DNA of 64,000 nucleotides from Flavobacterium sp. 102 (GCF_003634615.1 NZ_RBKX01000001.1:3596001-3660000), one strand, 5' to 3'; shown: positions 27,924 to 38,159, numbered from the stretch's first letter. Notes: generated by a model from the letters alone, not told the origin. Made by a program: numbers and translations.

Positions 27924-28553
27924 GTGAAAAAAAAGATTGTTTTTCTATTGTTAGCCGTAGTGGTTGTAGCTTATGGATACAGCCGGATAAACTATAAAAT
28001 TAAAAGCGAAAACAAACCAAAAGTCGATACTTCCCGAACCGATAACAAGGCGAAGGAAGCCTTGACTTTTTGTCAAAAAAACAAATACAACGAAGATTTT
28101 TGCATACTGATTGACATGAGCATTCACTCGGGTTTGAATCGTTTTTTTGTGTATGATTTTAAGCAAAATAAAATTACCCATCAAATGTTGGTCGGACACG
28201 GTTGTTGTGATTCGCCCTGGAGTCAAGATTGGTCAAAAGAAAGCCCAACTTTCAGCAACAAAGATGGCAGTCATTGTTCGGCTTTGGGCAAATATAAAAT
28301 TGGGCAAAGGGCTTGGAGCGATTGGGGCATTCATGTTAAATATGTGCTTCACGGTTTGGAGGAAACCAATAACAATGCGCAATCGAGATACATCGTTTTT
28401 CATTCCTGGGAAAAAGTTTCCGATACAGAAATCTATCCAAACGGAACGCCCGAAGGTTGGGGTTGTCCAACGATTTCAAATACCAATATGAAAATCATTG
28501 ACCCGATTCTAAAAGCTGCTGACAAACCCGTTTTGATGTGGATTTATAAATAA
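27924..28553 (+). CDS. Murein L,D-transpeptidase catalytic-domain protein
   Basis: 209 residues: an N-terminal membrane segment (residues 4-20) then an YkuD-like domain. The catalytic His160 (VFHSW) and Cys181 (GWGCPTIS) match the H...GC pattern of the exported L,D-transpeptidase-like family found in Bacteroidota. Such enzymes cross-link or edit peptidoglycan peptides in the periplasm. The start is a GTG at 27924, which alone gives the full signal anchor MKKKIVFLLL. It ends at a bidirectional terminator shared with glmM. Confidence 0.85.
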   Translation: MKKKIVFLLLAVVVVAYGYSRINYKIKSENKPKVDTSRTDNKAKEALTFCQKNKYNEDFCILIDMSIHSGLNRFFVYDFKQNKITHQMLVGHGCCDSPWSQDWSKESPTFSNKDGSHCSALGKYKIGQRAWSDWGIHVKYVLHGLEETNNNAQSRYIVFHSWEKVSDTEIYPNGTPEGWGCPTISNTNMKIIDPILKAADKPVLMWIYK

Positions 28554-28554
28554 A

Positions 28555-28592
28555 AGAAAACCCTTTCCGTTTGGAAAGGGTTTTCTTTTGGA
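28555..28592. terminator. Bidirectional intrinsic terminator
   Basis: The 12-bp stem AAAACCCTTTCC/GGAAAGGGTTTT with a GTTT loop sits between the converging L,D-transpeptidase and glmM genes. Confidence 0.88.
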
Positions 28593-28606
28593 AACCAAAA
28601 AATTGT

Positions 28607-30007
28607 TTAAATCCCTGCAACAGCCTTAATCTCGTCAATAATTCTCAAAGCCAATTGATCAGCTGCTTCTTGAGTCGGAGCTTCAGTATAGATTCGAATG
28701 ATTGGTTCGGTATTTGACTTGCGCAAATGAACCCAATTGTCGGCAAAGTCAACTTTCACTCCGTCTATTGTTGATAGTGAGCTTGTCGAACGATCATTTT
28801 TATACTTTTCTGTCATGGCTAACAAAATTGCATCAACATCAATTTGTGGTGTCAATTCGATTTTGTTTTTGCTCATATAATATTGCGGATAACTTGCTCT
28901 TAATTCGGCAACTGTCATGTCTAAACTGGCTAAATGCGTCAAGAACAAAGCGACGCCTACCAAACTATCACGACCGTAATGCAACTCAGGATAAATGATT
29001 CCACCATTACCTTCACCTCCGATAATCGCATTCGAAGCTTTCATCAATTCGACTACATTCACTTCTCCAACGGCACTCGCTTGGTAACTTCCGTTATACT
29101 TTTCAGTAATATCACGCAAAGCACGAGAAGAAGACATATTAGAGACTGTATTACCCGGCGTTTTACTCAACACATAATCGGCACAAGCCACTAAAGTATA
29201 TTCTTCACCAAACATTTCGCCGTCATTCGAAATAAAAGCAAGTCTGTCAACATCAGGATCAACTACGATTCCGAAATCGGCTTTTTCTTCTAAAACCAAT
29301 TTACAGATATCTCCTAAATGCTCTTTCAAAGGTTCAGGATTGTGTGGAAAATGACCATTCGGTTCGCAATACAATTTCACGCACTCCACGCCCATTTGTT
29401 CCAATAACTTCGGAATGATAATGCCTCCCGAAGAATTTACACCATCAACCACTACTTTAAATTTTCTTTTAGCAACGGCTTCTGCATCTACTAATGGCAA
29501 ATCCAAAACTTCATCAATGTGAATATCCATATAAGCATCATTCATCGTGATTTCTCCCAAACTGTCCACATCCGAAAAATCAAATGCTTCCGCTTCGGCG
29601 ATTTCTAAAATCTTAGCACCATCGGCACCGCTTAAAAATTCACCTTTCGCATTCAACAATTTCAAGGCATTCCATTGTTTCGGATTGTGTGAAGCCGTTA
29701 AAATAATACCGCCATCGGCTTCTTCCATTGGTACAGCAACTTCAACCGTTGGCGTAGTTGACAAACCCAAATCAATCACGTCAATGCCTAATCCGATTAA
29801 AGTATTGACCACTAAATTGTGAATCATCGGTCCCGAAATACGAGCATCTCGACCGATAACCACTTTCAGCTTGTCTTTCTGTATGTTGTTCTTCAAGAAA
29901 GTACCATAAGCCGAAGCAAATTTTACCGCATCAACCGGTGTTAAATTGTCCCCAACGTTTCCGCCAATAGTCCCGCGAATTCCTGAGATTGATTTTATAA
30001 GAGTCAT
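28607..30007 (-). CDS. glmM: Phosphoglucosamine mutase
   Basis: 466 residues of an alpha-D-phosphohexomutase, converting glucosamine-6-phosphate to glucosamine-1-phosphate on the way to UDP-GlcNAc. Visible are the phospho-serine loop TASHNPKQWN (Ser106), the metal loop DPDVDR, the sugar-binding GEGNGG and the phosphate-binding LRKSNTEPIIRIY. The order and spacing fit GlmM of Bacteroidota; phosphomannomutase is the alternative name for related members. An in-frame extra segment encoded at about 28769-28794 looks like a small inserted repeat in the last domain, just before the phosphate-binding loop. Confidence 0.9.
   Translation of the reverse strand: MTLIKSISGIRGTIGGNVGDNLTPVDAVKFASAYGTFLKNNIQKDKLKVVIGRDARISGPMIHNLVVNTLIGLGIDVIDLGLSTTPTVEVAVPMEEADGGIILTASHNPKQWNALKLLNAKGEFLSGADGAKILEIAEAEAFDFSDVDSLGEITMNDAYMDIHIDEVLDLPLVDAEAVAKRKFKVVVDGVNSSGGIIIPKLLEQMGVECVKLYCEPNGHFPHNPEPLKEHLGDICKLVLEEKADFGIVVDPDVDRLAFISNDGEMFGEEYTLVACADYVLSKTPGNTVSNMSSSRALRDITEKYNGSYQASAVGEVNVVELMKASNAIIGGEGNGGIIYPELHYGRDSLVGVALFLTHLASLDMTVAELRASYPQYYMSKNKIELTPQIDVDAILLAMTEKYKNDRSTSSLSTIDGVKVDFADNWVHLRKSNTEPIIRIYTEAPTQEAADQLALRIIDEIKAVAGI
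28769..28794 (-). repeat. Short repeat-like insertion inside glmM
   Basis: On the coding strand it reads GTTCGACAAGCTCACTATC. The core TTCGACAAGCTCA is a very common dispersed intergenic motif in Bacteroidota genomes (recalled). Here it adds a low-complexity Arg-Ser-Thr-Ser-Ser-Leu-Ser stretch to GlmM without breaking the frame. Confidence 0.45.
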
Positions 30008-30033
30008 TTTTTTTATATTTTGTTTTTGAAGTA

Positions 30034-30041
30034 CAAATATA
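30034..30041 (-). promoter_or_regulatory. Bacteroidota -7 promoter element for glmM
   Basis: On the minus strand this is TATATTTG, 26 bp upstream of the glmM ATG. The expected -33 region falls in the CTAAGG repeat and shows no TTG. Confidence 0.45.
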
Positions 30042-30049
30042 AAAAAGTT

Positions 30050-30178
30050 ACTAAGGAACTAAGGTGCTAAGGTGCTAAGTTTTCACAAGCTTGTGCTAAA
30101 AAGGCAAACTTTTTCTATATTTACAAAACAACACAGAGCAATTCTTAGTTCCTCAGAACCTTAGAACCTCAGCGCCTA
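30050..30178. repeat. Facing CTAAGG repeat clusters between glmM and the ACP phosphodiesterase gene
   Basis: ACTAAGGAACTAAGG and GCTAAGG units (30050-30080) face the complementary type (TTAGTTCCTCAG, CCTTAG, CCTCAG at 30143-30178), so the two clusters form an imperfect inverted pair in the 180-bp divergent gap. Confidence 0.6.
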
Positions 30179-30189
30179 AAAAAACAAAC

Positions 30190-30774
30190 ATGAACTTCCT
30201 AGCCCACATCTATCTTTCCGGCGACAACGATTTACTCAAAATCGGGAATTTTATGGCGGACAGCATTCGCGGGCACAGTTATGATAATTATCCAACCGAA
30301 ATCCGAAAAGGAATTTTACTCCATCGTTCCATCGACAGTTTTACCGATATGCATCCGATTTACCGACAAAGCAAACACCGATTACATGAGAAATACGGAC
30401 ATTATTCGGGTGTAATTATGGATATTTTTTATGACCATTTTTTGGCCAAAAACTGGAACCAATATTCTGATGTCAAATTAGAAGATTATGCTCAGGATTT
30501 TTATCTCTTACTTAAAGACAATTACGAAGTCCTAACGCAACGAGCCAAAGGCATGATGCCGTATATGATTGGGCGAAATTGGTTGGTGAGCTATGCTACG
30601 ATTGAAGGTTTGCAAATGATTATGTTCCAGATGGATTATCGAACGAAACACCGTGTAGCTATGGACGAATCCATAGTCGAATTAAAACAATTCTACACCG
30701 AATTTGAAAACGAATTCACTTTGTATTTTGAAGAATTGCGCCAACATTGTGAAGAAAAACTAGCCACTTTATGA
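30190..30774 (+). CDS. acpH: Acyl carrier protein phosphodiesterase
   Basis: 194 residues, the same length as AcpH. The start NFLAHIYLSGDNDLLKIGNFMAD and the following LHRSIDSFTDMHP carry the conserved His/Asp residues of this HD-like metal-dependent family (DUF479), which removes the 4'-phosphopantetheine group from holo-ACP. VIMDIFYDHFLAKNW is a further family segment. Its last codons overlap the ATG of the gamma-glutamyltransferase gene by 4 bp (ATGA). Confidence 0.88.
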   Translation: MNFLAHIYLSGDNDLLKIGNFMADSIRGHSYDNYPTEIRKGILLHRSIDSFTDMHPIYRQSKHRLHEKYGHYSGVIMDIFYDHFLAKNWNQYSDVKLEDYAQDFYLLLKDNYEVLTQRAKGMMPYMIGRNWLVSYATIEGLQMIMFQMDYRTKHRVAMDESIVELKQFYTEFENEFTLYFEELRQHCEEKLATL

Positions 30775-32441
30775 AAAAAGGTTTCTTTGTTTTTTTTCTG
30801 ATTTCTAATTTTATTTTTGCCCAACAAAAAGGATTGATCGCCGAAAAAGCGATGGTCGTCTCGGCACGCGAAGAAGCTTCGCAAGTTGGTATCGACATCA
30901 TCAAAAAAGGCGGAAATGCTTTTGACGCGATGATTGCTACCCAATTGGCTTTAGCCGTGGCTTATCCGTATGCCGGCAACATTTCCGGTGGCGGATTTAT
31001 GGTGTATCGAAAAGCGAATGGTGAAATTGGTTCTTTGGATTTTCGCGAAAAAGCACCGGGAAAAGCTACCAAAAATATGTATCAAGACAAAGACGGCAAC
31101 GTAATTCCGAATTTGAGTACAGACGGCGCATTATCCGTTGGCGTTCCGGGAAGTGTTGCAGCGATTTTTGAAGTGCATAAAAAGTTGGGGAAATTGCCAC
31201 TTGCAGCTTTGTTTGAACCATCAATTGCTTTAGCCAAAAAAGGCATTATCGTTACTGCTAAAGAAAAAGAAAAACTCGATGAATATCGTGCCGTTATCGT
31301 AAAAATAAGCGGTGACAAAACATTGTATAATAAGACTTTTCAAGTTGGAGACACGATTCAATATTTGGCTTTAGCCAACACTTTGGAACAAATTCTTAAA
31401 AACGGTCGTAACGAATTTTACAAAGGTAAAACAGCCAAAAAACTAGTGTCTTTTATCCAACAAAAAGGCGGTATTATTTCGATGAAAGACATGTCCGAAT
31501 ACAAAGTCGTTTGGCGCAAACCGATTTCGTTTCAACACAAAGATTTGAAAATCATTTCGATGGCACCGCCAAGCAGTGGCGGAATCACTTTGGCACAAAT
31601 CTTAAAAATGATTGAGCCCTATCCGTTGAGTTCGTTTGGACACAATTCTGAAAAATACATCCAACTTATAACAGAAGCCGAGCGCAGAGCTTATGCAGAT
31701 AGAAATTATTACCTTGGTGATCCGGATTTTGTTCAAATTCCGCTAAAAGCATTGCTGGACAAAAACTATCTAAAAAACCGAATGAGTAATTTCACTTTTG
31801 AAAAAGCAACAAAATCGGCTGATGTTAGTCATGGCAACGTTTCAGTTTACGAAAGTGATGAAACTACGCATTATTCAATCGTAGATTCTGAAGGCAATGC
31901 CGTTTCGGTAACTACTACTATAAATGGCGCTTATGGTTCGAAATTATATTGCAATGAATTGGGCTTTTTTCTAAACAATGAAATGGATGATTTTTCATCA
32001 AAACCCGGTGTGCCAAATTCTTATGGTTTAGTTGGAGCCGAAGCCAATAGCATTGCGCCAAGAAAAAGAATGCTAAGCTCCATGACACCAACCATCGTTG
32101 AAAAAAATGACAAGCTTTTTATGCTACTTGGTTCGCCCGGCGGTTCGATGATTATCACTTCGGTTTTGCAAACTATTTTGAATGTAACCGAATTTGGCAT
32201 GAACGTCCAGGAAGCCGTAAATGCTCCGAGATTTCACCACCAATGGTTGCCCGACGAGATTCAATTTGAACCACGAAAATTTGACAAATTGTTGTTGGAA
32301 AATTTAGCCAACAAAGGCTACAAAACCAATGAAAAAGTAGCGCCGGTCATTGGTAAGGTTGATGCTGTTTTAGTTTTACCCGATGGAAAACTGGAAGGTG
32401 GTGCCGATTTTCGTGGCGATGACAAAGCAGTTGGTCTTTAG
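30771..32441 (+). CDS. ggt: Gamma-glutamyltransferase
   Basis: 556 residues with a signal peptide ending IFAQ. It hydrolyses or transfers the gamma-glutamyl group of glutathione-like peptides in the periplasm. The precursor self-cleaves before the nucleophile Thr365 in ETTHYSIVD, giving large and small subunits; downstream LLGSPGGSMI is the oxyanion-hole/GG motif of the small subunit. Length and motif order are complete. Translationally coupled to acpH by an ATGA overlap. Confidence 0.93.
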   Translation: MKKGFFVFFLISNFIFAQQKGLIAEKAMVVSAREEASQVGIDIIKKGGNAFDAMIATQLALAVAYPYAGNISGGGFMVYRKANGEIGSLDFREKAPGKATKNMYQDKDGNVIPNLSTDGALSVGVPGSVAAIFEVHKKLGKLPLAALFEPSIALAKKGIIVTAKEKEKLDEYRAVIVKISGDKTLYNKTFQVGDTIQYLALANTLEQILKNGRNEFYKGKTAKKLVSFIQQKGGIISMKDMSEYKVVWRKPISFQHKDLKIISMAPPSSGGITLAQILKMIEPYPLSSFGHNSEKYIQLITEAERRAYADRNYYLGDPDFVQIPLKALLDKNYLKNRMSNFTFEKATKSADVSHGNVSVYESDETTHYSIVDSEGNAVSVTTTINGAYGSKLYCNELGFFLNNEMDDFSSKPGVPNSYGLVGAEANSIAPRKRMLSSMTPTIVEKNDKLFMLLGSPGGSMIITSVLQTILNVTEFGMNVQEAVNAPRFHHQWLPDEIQFEPRKFDKLLLENLANKGYKTNEKVAPVIGKVDAVLVLPDGKLEGGADFRGDDKAVGL

Positions 32442-32508
32442 ATTGTCGAATTTTGATTTTATACTTTAAAATTTAAAAAGTATCTTAGCCGTTCTAATGT
32501 TTTGATCA

Positions 32509-34329
32509 ATGCCGTCGAACAAAGCTTCCTTTTTTAAGATTGTTTTCAGAAGTATTTTCAGAAGAGCCGAAAACTTGGTTTTCCTTCTGAAAGACAAACT
32601 AAGCGAAAGAAACTTTATCTATTTTGCTTGTATCGCTGTGGCGATTACTTGTTCGTTTGCCGTAATTATTCTAAAGAGTTTTGCCCATAATATTTTCCTT
32701 TGGGCCAACAATATCAATGGTTTTCTCAAACTTCCTTACATCAACAGTTTACTGCCTATTGCCGGTATTTTGCTGACGGTTTTTGTGGTGCGCAATTTTC
32801 TAAGCAATCACATCGAAAAAGGCAGCTCTAAAGTATTGTATGCAGTGGCCAAAAAAGGCGGCATCATGCCCAAAAAACAAATGTATGCCCAAATCGTAAC
32901 CAGTTCGTTAACTGTCGGACTTGGTGGCTCTGCCGGTTTGGAAAGTCCAATTGTGATTACTGGTGCAGCTTTTGGTTCCAACTTCGCACAGAAATACCAT
33001 TTGTCCCAAAAAGACCGAATTCTATTGTTAGCTTGTGGTGTTGCGGCCGGAATTGGTGCAGCATTCAACGCTCCGATTGCCGGAGTTTTATTTGCTATCG
33101 AAGTGGTTTTAACTGATATTTCCATTGCGGCTTTTATACCGATTATTATTTCTGCTGCAACCGGTGCGCTGATTTCAACTATCGTTTTGAGCAATGATGT
33201 TATTTTGAATTTTGAACAGCGACTGCATTTTGATTACCACAATACGCCTTATTATATTTTACTGGGAATCTTAGCCGGATTGACTTCGATTTACCATGCC
33301 CGAAATTTTCAGAAAGTAGAGAAGTTTTTCAGTAGTTTTAAAAACAAAGGCTATCGCAGGGCTCTATTTGGCGCGTCACTATTGGCCATTTTGATTTTCT
33401 TTTTCCCAACGCTTTTTGGAGAAGGTTATGAAAGTATCAAGACGCTCTCGTCAAACAATCCAAGTGTTTTATTGGACAATACTTTATTGGAAAAATTCAA
33501 AAGTAGCGAATGGGTTTTGTTAGCTTTTATTGGCGTAACCATGTTGTTAAAAGCATTCGCTACCGGTCTTACTTTAGGTAGTGGCGGAAATGGCGGTAAC
33601 TTTGCGCCTTCACTTTTTGTGGGTTCGTATTTGGGTTATTTTGTAGCCAAATCGATAAATCTGCTCAACTTCACCCATCATTTACCGATTGCCAATTTTA
33701 CCATTGTAGGCATGGCGGGAATTCTTAGTGGTTTATTTCATGCGCCTTTAACTGCCATATTCCTAATCGTAGAAATTACCGGAGGTTATGATTTAATGGT
33801 GCCTTTGATGATAGTATCGTCGGTAAGTTTTGCCGTTTCCAAACAGTTTGAAAAGCATTCAATGGATGTTAAAAATTTAGCCGATAAAGGGGAAGTTTTC
33901 ACGAGCGATAAAGATAAAAATATCTTGCAAAGCATTGATTTTTATAATTTGGTTCAACAAAATTATAAAACGTTAACTGTTAACGATTCACCAGGAAAAG
34001 TAGTAGATATCTTTTCAACCAGTGACCAAAAAATGATTCCGATTATTAATGACCAAAAATCTTTAATTGGTATAGTCGATTTTGAAGAAGTCAAAGCCTT
34101 TATATTCAATCCGAATCACGTCAAATTTATGACGATGACTGAAATCATTAGTCAACCTAAAGGGCTGGTTATATTAGAAGATAAATTAGAAAAAGTGATG
34201 AAGCAGTTTGAAACCTCCAATACTCATATTTTACCGGTCATTCAGAAAGGAAAATACTTTGGTTTCCTCTCCAAAATTGATGTCCTTGAAAGCTATCGCC
34301 AACGTTTGAAAGAAATGGTGATCGAATAA
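32509..34329 (+). CDS. ClC-type chloride channel/transporter with CBS domains
   Basis: 606 residues: about ten membrane-embedded helices (residues 35-450) with ClC signatures GGSAGLESPIVITGA (in place of GREGP, keeping the gating-type Glu), GAAFNAPIAGVLFAIE and GSGGNGGNFAPSLFVG, then a C-terminal CBS pair (about 470-600) that likely binds adenine nucleotides. It moves chloride, probably in exchange for protons. The ATG at 32509 starts a short basic N-terminus. It stands alone between ggt and uvrA. Confidence 0.9.
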   Translation: MPSNKASFFKIVFRSIFRRAENLVFLLKDKLSERNFIYFACIAVAITCSFAVIILKSFAHNIFLWANNINGFLKLPYINSLLPIAGILLTVFVVRNFLSNHIEKGSSKVLYAVAKKGGIMPKKQMYAQIVTSSLTVGLGGSAGLESPIVITGAAFGSNFAQKYHLSQKDRILLLACGVAAGIGAAFNAPIAGVLFAIEVVLTDISIAAFIPIIISAATGALISTIVLSNDVILNFEQRLHFDYHNTPYYILLGILAGLTSIYHARNFQKVEKFFSSFKNKGYRRALFGASLLAILIFFFPTLFGEGYESIKTLSSNNPSVLLDNTLLEKFKSSEWVLLAFIGVTMLLKAFATGLTLGSGGNGGNFAPSLFVGSYLGYFVAKSINLLNFTHHLPIANFTIVGMAGILSGLFHAPLTAIFLIVEITGGYDLMVPLMIVSSVSFAVSKQFEKHSMDVKNLADKGEVFTSDKDKNILQSIDFYNLVQQNYKTLTVNDSPGKVVDIFSTSDQKMIPIINDQKSLIGIVDFEEVKAFIFNPNHVKFMTMTEIISQPKGLVILEDKLEKVMKQFETSNTHILPVIQKGKYFGFLSKIDVLESYRQRLKEMVIE

Positions 34330-34383
34330 TCTTTTTTAACAATAACTTCTCCACTGTCTATTCAAAAATTGCATCCAAAACAC

Positions 34384-34391
34384 TACCTTTG
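34384..34391 (+). promoter_or_regulatory. Bacteroidota -7 promoter element for uvrA
   Basis: TACCTTTG matches the -7 consensus, 17 bp before the ATG at 34409. No LexA-type palindrome was recognised. Confidence 0.5.
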
Positions 34392-34408
34392 CGTTTTGCC
34401 CAATTGCT

Positions 34409-37240
34409 ATGCTTGAAACAGAAAATACTATTGAAGTCCTCGGCGCTCGAGTACACAATTTAAAGAATATTGACATCAACATTCCTCGCGAAAAACTGGT
34501 CGTTATCACCGGTCTTTCCGGTTCGGGAAAATCGTCTTTGGCTTTCGACACCATTTATGCCGAAGGACAACGCCGTTACATCGAAACATTTTCGGCTTAT
34601 GCACGTCAATTCCTTGGCGGATTGGAACGTCCGGATGTCGATAAAATCGATGGATTGTCTCCCGTAATTGCCATTGAGCAAAAAACGACAAGTAAAAGTC
34701 CGCGTTCAACTGTGGGAACCATTACCGAAATTTATGATTTCCTGCGTTTGCTTTATGCCCGTGGCGGTGAAGCTTACAGTTATGTTACCGGCGAAAAAAT
34801 GGTTTCTTATTCCGATGAACAAATTAAGGATTTGATTATTCATAATTTTACCGGAAAACGCATCAACATTTTGGCACCGATTATTCGCGCCAGAAAAGGT
34901 CATTATGCCGAATTGTTCCAACAAATTACCAAACAAGGTTTTCTGAAAGTACGCGTCAATGGCGAAGTACAAGATTTGCTTCCGGGAATGAAATTGGACA
35001 GATACAAAACCCACGATATCGAAATTGTGATTGATAGAATGGTGATTGAGAAAAATGAAGACAACGAAAAACGTTTAGCCGAAAGCATCAAAACTGCCAT
35101 GTATCACGGTGAAAATGTGCTGATGATTTTAGACCAAGACACGAATCAAGTGCGTTATTTCAGTCGCAACTTAATGTGTCCGACTTCAGGCATTTCATAC
35201 CAAAATCCGGAACCAAATTTATTCTCGTTCAACTCGCCAAAAGGCGCTTGCGAAGCATGTAAAGGCTTGGGAACCGTAAACGAAATCAACCTAAAAAAAA
35301 TTATTCCCAATCCGAAGTTGTCCATCAAAAATGGTGGTTTTGCACCTTTGGGCGAATACAAATCATCTTGGATTTTCAAGCAATTGGAAACGATTGGCGA
35401 AAAGTTTGATTTCAAATTAACCGATGCTATCGAAACCATTCCGGAAGAAGCGATGCAAATCATTTTGCATGGTGGCAAAGATAAATTTACTGTTGAATCA
35501 AAGACTTTGGGCATTACCAAAGAATACAAAATAGAGTTCGAAGGCATCTCGCATTTTATCAAAAACCAATACGATGAAAGCAATTCGACATCCATAAAAC
35601 GTTGGGCCAAAGAATTCATGGACGAAATACAATGTCCGGAATGTCAAGGTTCACGATTGAAAAAAGAAGCCATGTACTTCCGAATTCACGAGAAAAACAT
35701 TTTCGATTTATCGACTATGGATATTTCGGATTTATCGGTTTGGTTTGATGATTTAGATAAACATCTTTCGGAGAAACAAACCATTATTGCTTCTGAAATC
35801 GTTAAAGAAATTAAAGACCGCTTGCGCTTTTTGGTGAATGTCGGTTTGAATTATTTATCGATTAATCGCAGTTCCAAATCGCTTTCGGGCGGTGAAGCAC
35901 AGCGCATTCGTTTGGCGACGCAAATTGGTTCCCAACTCGTTGGCGTATTGTATATTTTGGACGAACCGAGTATTGGTTTGCACCAAAGAGACAACGAAAA
36001 ACTGATTCACTCTTTGGAACAATTACGCGATATTGGCAATTCTGTTTTAGTTGTAGAACATGACAAAGACATGATAGAACGCGCCGATTATGTCATTGAT
36101 ATTGGTCCGAAAGCCGGAAAATTTGGCGGGGAAATCATCAGCAAAGGCACACCAAAGGAATTGCTCAACGAACACACCATAACCGCCATGTATTTGAATG
36201 GCGAAATGAAAATTGAAGTTCCGAAAAAACGCCGCGAAGGCAACGGCAAATTCATGAAACTCACCGGGGCGACAGGAAACAATCTGAAAAATGTTTCTAT
36301 CGAATTGCCATTAGGCAAACTGATTTGCGTCACCGGAGTTTCAGGCAGCGGAAAATCGACATTGATTAATGAAACACTTTACCCTATTTTGAATGCGTAT
36401 TATTTCAATGGCGTCAAAAAACCACAACCCTATAAAAAAATTGAAGGTTTAGAACATATCGACAAAGTAATCGACATTGACCAAAGTCCGATTGGCAGAA
36501 CACCACGTTCCAATCCGGCGACTTATACCGATGTGTTTTCGGAAATCAGAAGTTTGTACATGCAAATGCCGGAAGCAATGATTCGCGGTTACAAAGCCGG
36601 ACGTTTTAGTTTTAATGTTTCGGGCGGAAGATGTGAAACCTGTGAAGGTTCGGGTGTTCGAACGATTGAAATGAGTTTCTTACCGGATGTTTATGTGGAA
36701 TGTGAAACTTGTCAAGGCAAGCGTTTTAACCGAGAAACTTTAGAAATCAGATACAAAGGCAAATCCATTTCGGATGTGTTGAACATGACGGTTGATGAGG
36801 CGGTTCCTTTTTTTGAAAACATTCCGAAAATTTACAGAAAAGTCAAAACGATACAGGATGTTGGTTTGGGTTATATCACTTTAGGCCAACAAAGCACAAC
36901 ACTTTCCGGCGGTGAAGCGCAACGCATCAAATTGGCCACAGAATTGTCCAAAAAAGACACCGGAAACACGTTTTACATTATGGATGAACCGACCACCGGT
37001 TTGCATTTCGAAGACATTCGCGTGTTGATGGATGTGATTCATAAATTGGTGGACAAAGGCAATACGATTTTGATTATTGAACACAATATGGATGTAATCA
37101 AACTAGCCGACCACATCATTGACGTTGGACCCGAAGGCGGAAAAGGCGGTGGCCAAATTCTGTGTGTCGGAACGCCGGAAGAGATTGTAAAGAACAAGAA
37201 AAGCTATACGGCTCAATTCTTAAAAAAAGAACTAAATTAG
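34409..37240 (+). CDS. uvrA: Excinuclease ABC subunit A
   Basis: 943 residues, the normal UvrA size. The damage-recognition ATPase of nucleotide excision repair. Two ABC ATPase halves are seen: Walker [13 protein letters not shown] (N-terminal) and [12 protein letters not shown] (C-terminal), signatures [13 protein letters not shown] and [13 protein letters not shown], and Walker [13 protein letters not shown] and [12 protein letters not shown]. Zinc modules appear as CEACKGLG...CPECQGSRL and CETCEGSG...CETCQGKRF. No uvrB or uvrC is nearby, which is usual. Confidence 0.97.
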   Translation: MLETENTIEVLGARVHNLKNIDINIPREKLVVITGLSGSGKSSLAFDTIYAEGQRRYIETFSAYARQFLGGLERPDVDKIDGLSPVIAIEQKTTSKSPRSTVGTITEIYDFLRLLYARGGEAYSYVTGEKMVSYSDEQIKDLIIHNFTGKRINILAPIIRARKGHYAELFQQITKQGFLKVRVNGEVQDLLPGMKLDRYKTHDIEIVIDRMVIEKNEDNEKRLAESIKTAMYHGENVLMILDQDTNQVRYFSRNLMCPTSGISYQNPEPNLFSFNSPKGACEACKGLGTVNEINLKKIIPNPKLSIKNGGFAPLGEYKSSWIFKQLETIGEKFDFKLTDAIETIPEEAMQIILHGGKDKFTVESKTLGITKEYKIEFEGISHFIKNQYDESNSTSIKRWAKEFMDEIQCPECQGSRLKKEAMYFRIHEKNIFDLSTMDISDLSVWFDDLDKHLSEKQTIIASEIVKEIKDRLRFLVNVGLNYLSINRSSKSLSGGEAQRIRLATQIGSQLVGVLYILDEPSIGLHQRDNEKLIHSLEQLRDIGNSVLVVEHDKDMIERADYVIDIGPKAGKFGGEIISKGTPKELLNEHTITAMYLNGEMKIEVPKKRREGNGKFMKLTGATGNNLKNVSIELPLGKLICVTGVSGSGKSTLINETLYPILNAYYFNGVKKPQPYKKIEGLEHIDKVIDIDQSPIGRTPRSNPATYTDVFSEIRSLYMQMPEAMIRGYKAGRFSFNVSGGRCETCEGSGVRTIEMSFLPDVYVECETCQGKRFNRETLEIRYKGKSISDVLNMTVDEAVPFFENIPKIYRKVKTIQDVGLGYITLGQQSTTLSGGEAQRIKLATELSKKDTGNTFYIMDEPTTGLHFEDIRVLMDVIHKLVDKGNTILIIEHNMDVIKLADHIIDVGPEGGKGGGQILCVGTPEEIVKNKKSYTAQFLKKELN

Positions 37241-37430
37241 TACGCTATTTTTTAGCCCGGATTACTTCACCGAATGTTTATTTTAAATGGTGTTCAGTGA
37301 ATGCAAGCATTTGCAATGAAAATCCTTTTTTCTTGAAAAAAGATTGTAATGGAAAGCCGGAAATAGCTTCTGAAATAAATTCAGAATAAATCCTTATAAA
37401 AAAATAAAAACCAGAACAAAAATACATACA
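37241..37430 (+). other. Intergenic element with A/T hairpin between uvrA and the LOG gene
   Basis: A 190-bp gap with no convincing frame. It contains CCTTTTTTCTTGAAAAAAG, an imperfect hairpin, followed by GATTGTAATGGAAAGCCGG and an AATAGCTTCTGAAAT run. The combination looks like a dispersed flavobacterial element (recalled, not searched). It could also act as the uvrA terminator, although there is no T-run after it. Confidence 0.4.
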
Positions 37431-38156
37431 ATGAGATTAGACGATTTTGAAAATGAAGATGATAAAATCCAGGACCGACTCAAACAAAAAACCTGGAATG
37501 AGATAAGAACCAATGACTCTTGGGCGATTTTTAAAATCATGTCGGAGTTTGTAAACGGCTACGAAAGCATGGCACGAATTGGTCCGTGTGTTTCCATATT
37601 TGGCTCTGCCAGAACCAAACCGGAAGACCGTTATTATTTATTGGCCGAAAAAATTGCTTATAAAATCAGCAAAGCCGGTTATGGCGTCATCACCGGTGGC
37701 GGACCGGGAATCATGGAAGCCGGAAACAAAGGCGCACATAATGGCGGCGGAACTTCTGTAGGTTTGAATATTGAATTGCCTTTTGAGCAACATTTCAATC
37801 CGTATATCGACAAGGATAAAAACTTGAATTTTGACTATTTCTTTGTGCGCAAAGTCATGTTTGTCAAGTATTCGCAAGGCTTTGTAGTGATGCCGGGCGG
37901 CTTTGGTACTTTGGACGAATTGTTTGAAGCGATGACATTAATCCAAACGAAGAAAATTGGTCGATTCCCTATTATTTTAGTGGGAACTGAATTTTGGTCA
38001 GGCTTATTAGACTGGGTAAAAACCGTAATGATTGAAAGAGAAAAAACAGTTAGCCCGGACGACATGAACTTGATAAAAGTAGTTGATACCGAAGACGAAG
38101 TTGTTGAAGTTTTGGATAATTTCTATAAAAAATACAATTTGAGTCCAAATTTCTAA
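37431..38156 (+). CDS. LOG family protein (TIGR00730-type Rossmann fold)
   Basis: 241 residues with the LOG/lysine-decarboxylase-like signatures GGGPGIMEAGNKGA and PGGFGTLDELFE. These proteins are cytoplasmic nucleoside-5'-monophosphate phosphoribohydrolases that can release cytokinin bases; bacterial members probably act in nucleotide salvage. The ~45-residue N-terminal helical extension is usual in Bacteroidota copies. Three bases separate it from the MBOAT gene downstream. Confidence 0.88.
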   Translation: MRLDDFENEDDKIQDRLKQKTWNEIRTNDSWAIFKIMSEFVNGYESMARIGPCVSIFGSARTKPEDRYYLLAEKIAYKISKAGYGVITGGGPGIMEAGNKGAHNGGGTSVGLNIELPFEQHFNPYIDKDKNLNFDYFFVRKVMFVKYSQGFVVMPGGFGTLDELFEAMTLIQTKKIGRFPIILVGTEFWSGLLDWVKTVMIEREKTVSPDDMNLIKVVDTEDEVVEVLDNFYKKYNLSPNF

Positions 38157-38159
38157 AGA

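Noticed and set aside
37162..37389. Frame at the uvrA 3' end
   Set aside because: It starts inside uvrA in another frame and runs through a non-coding structured element.
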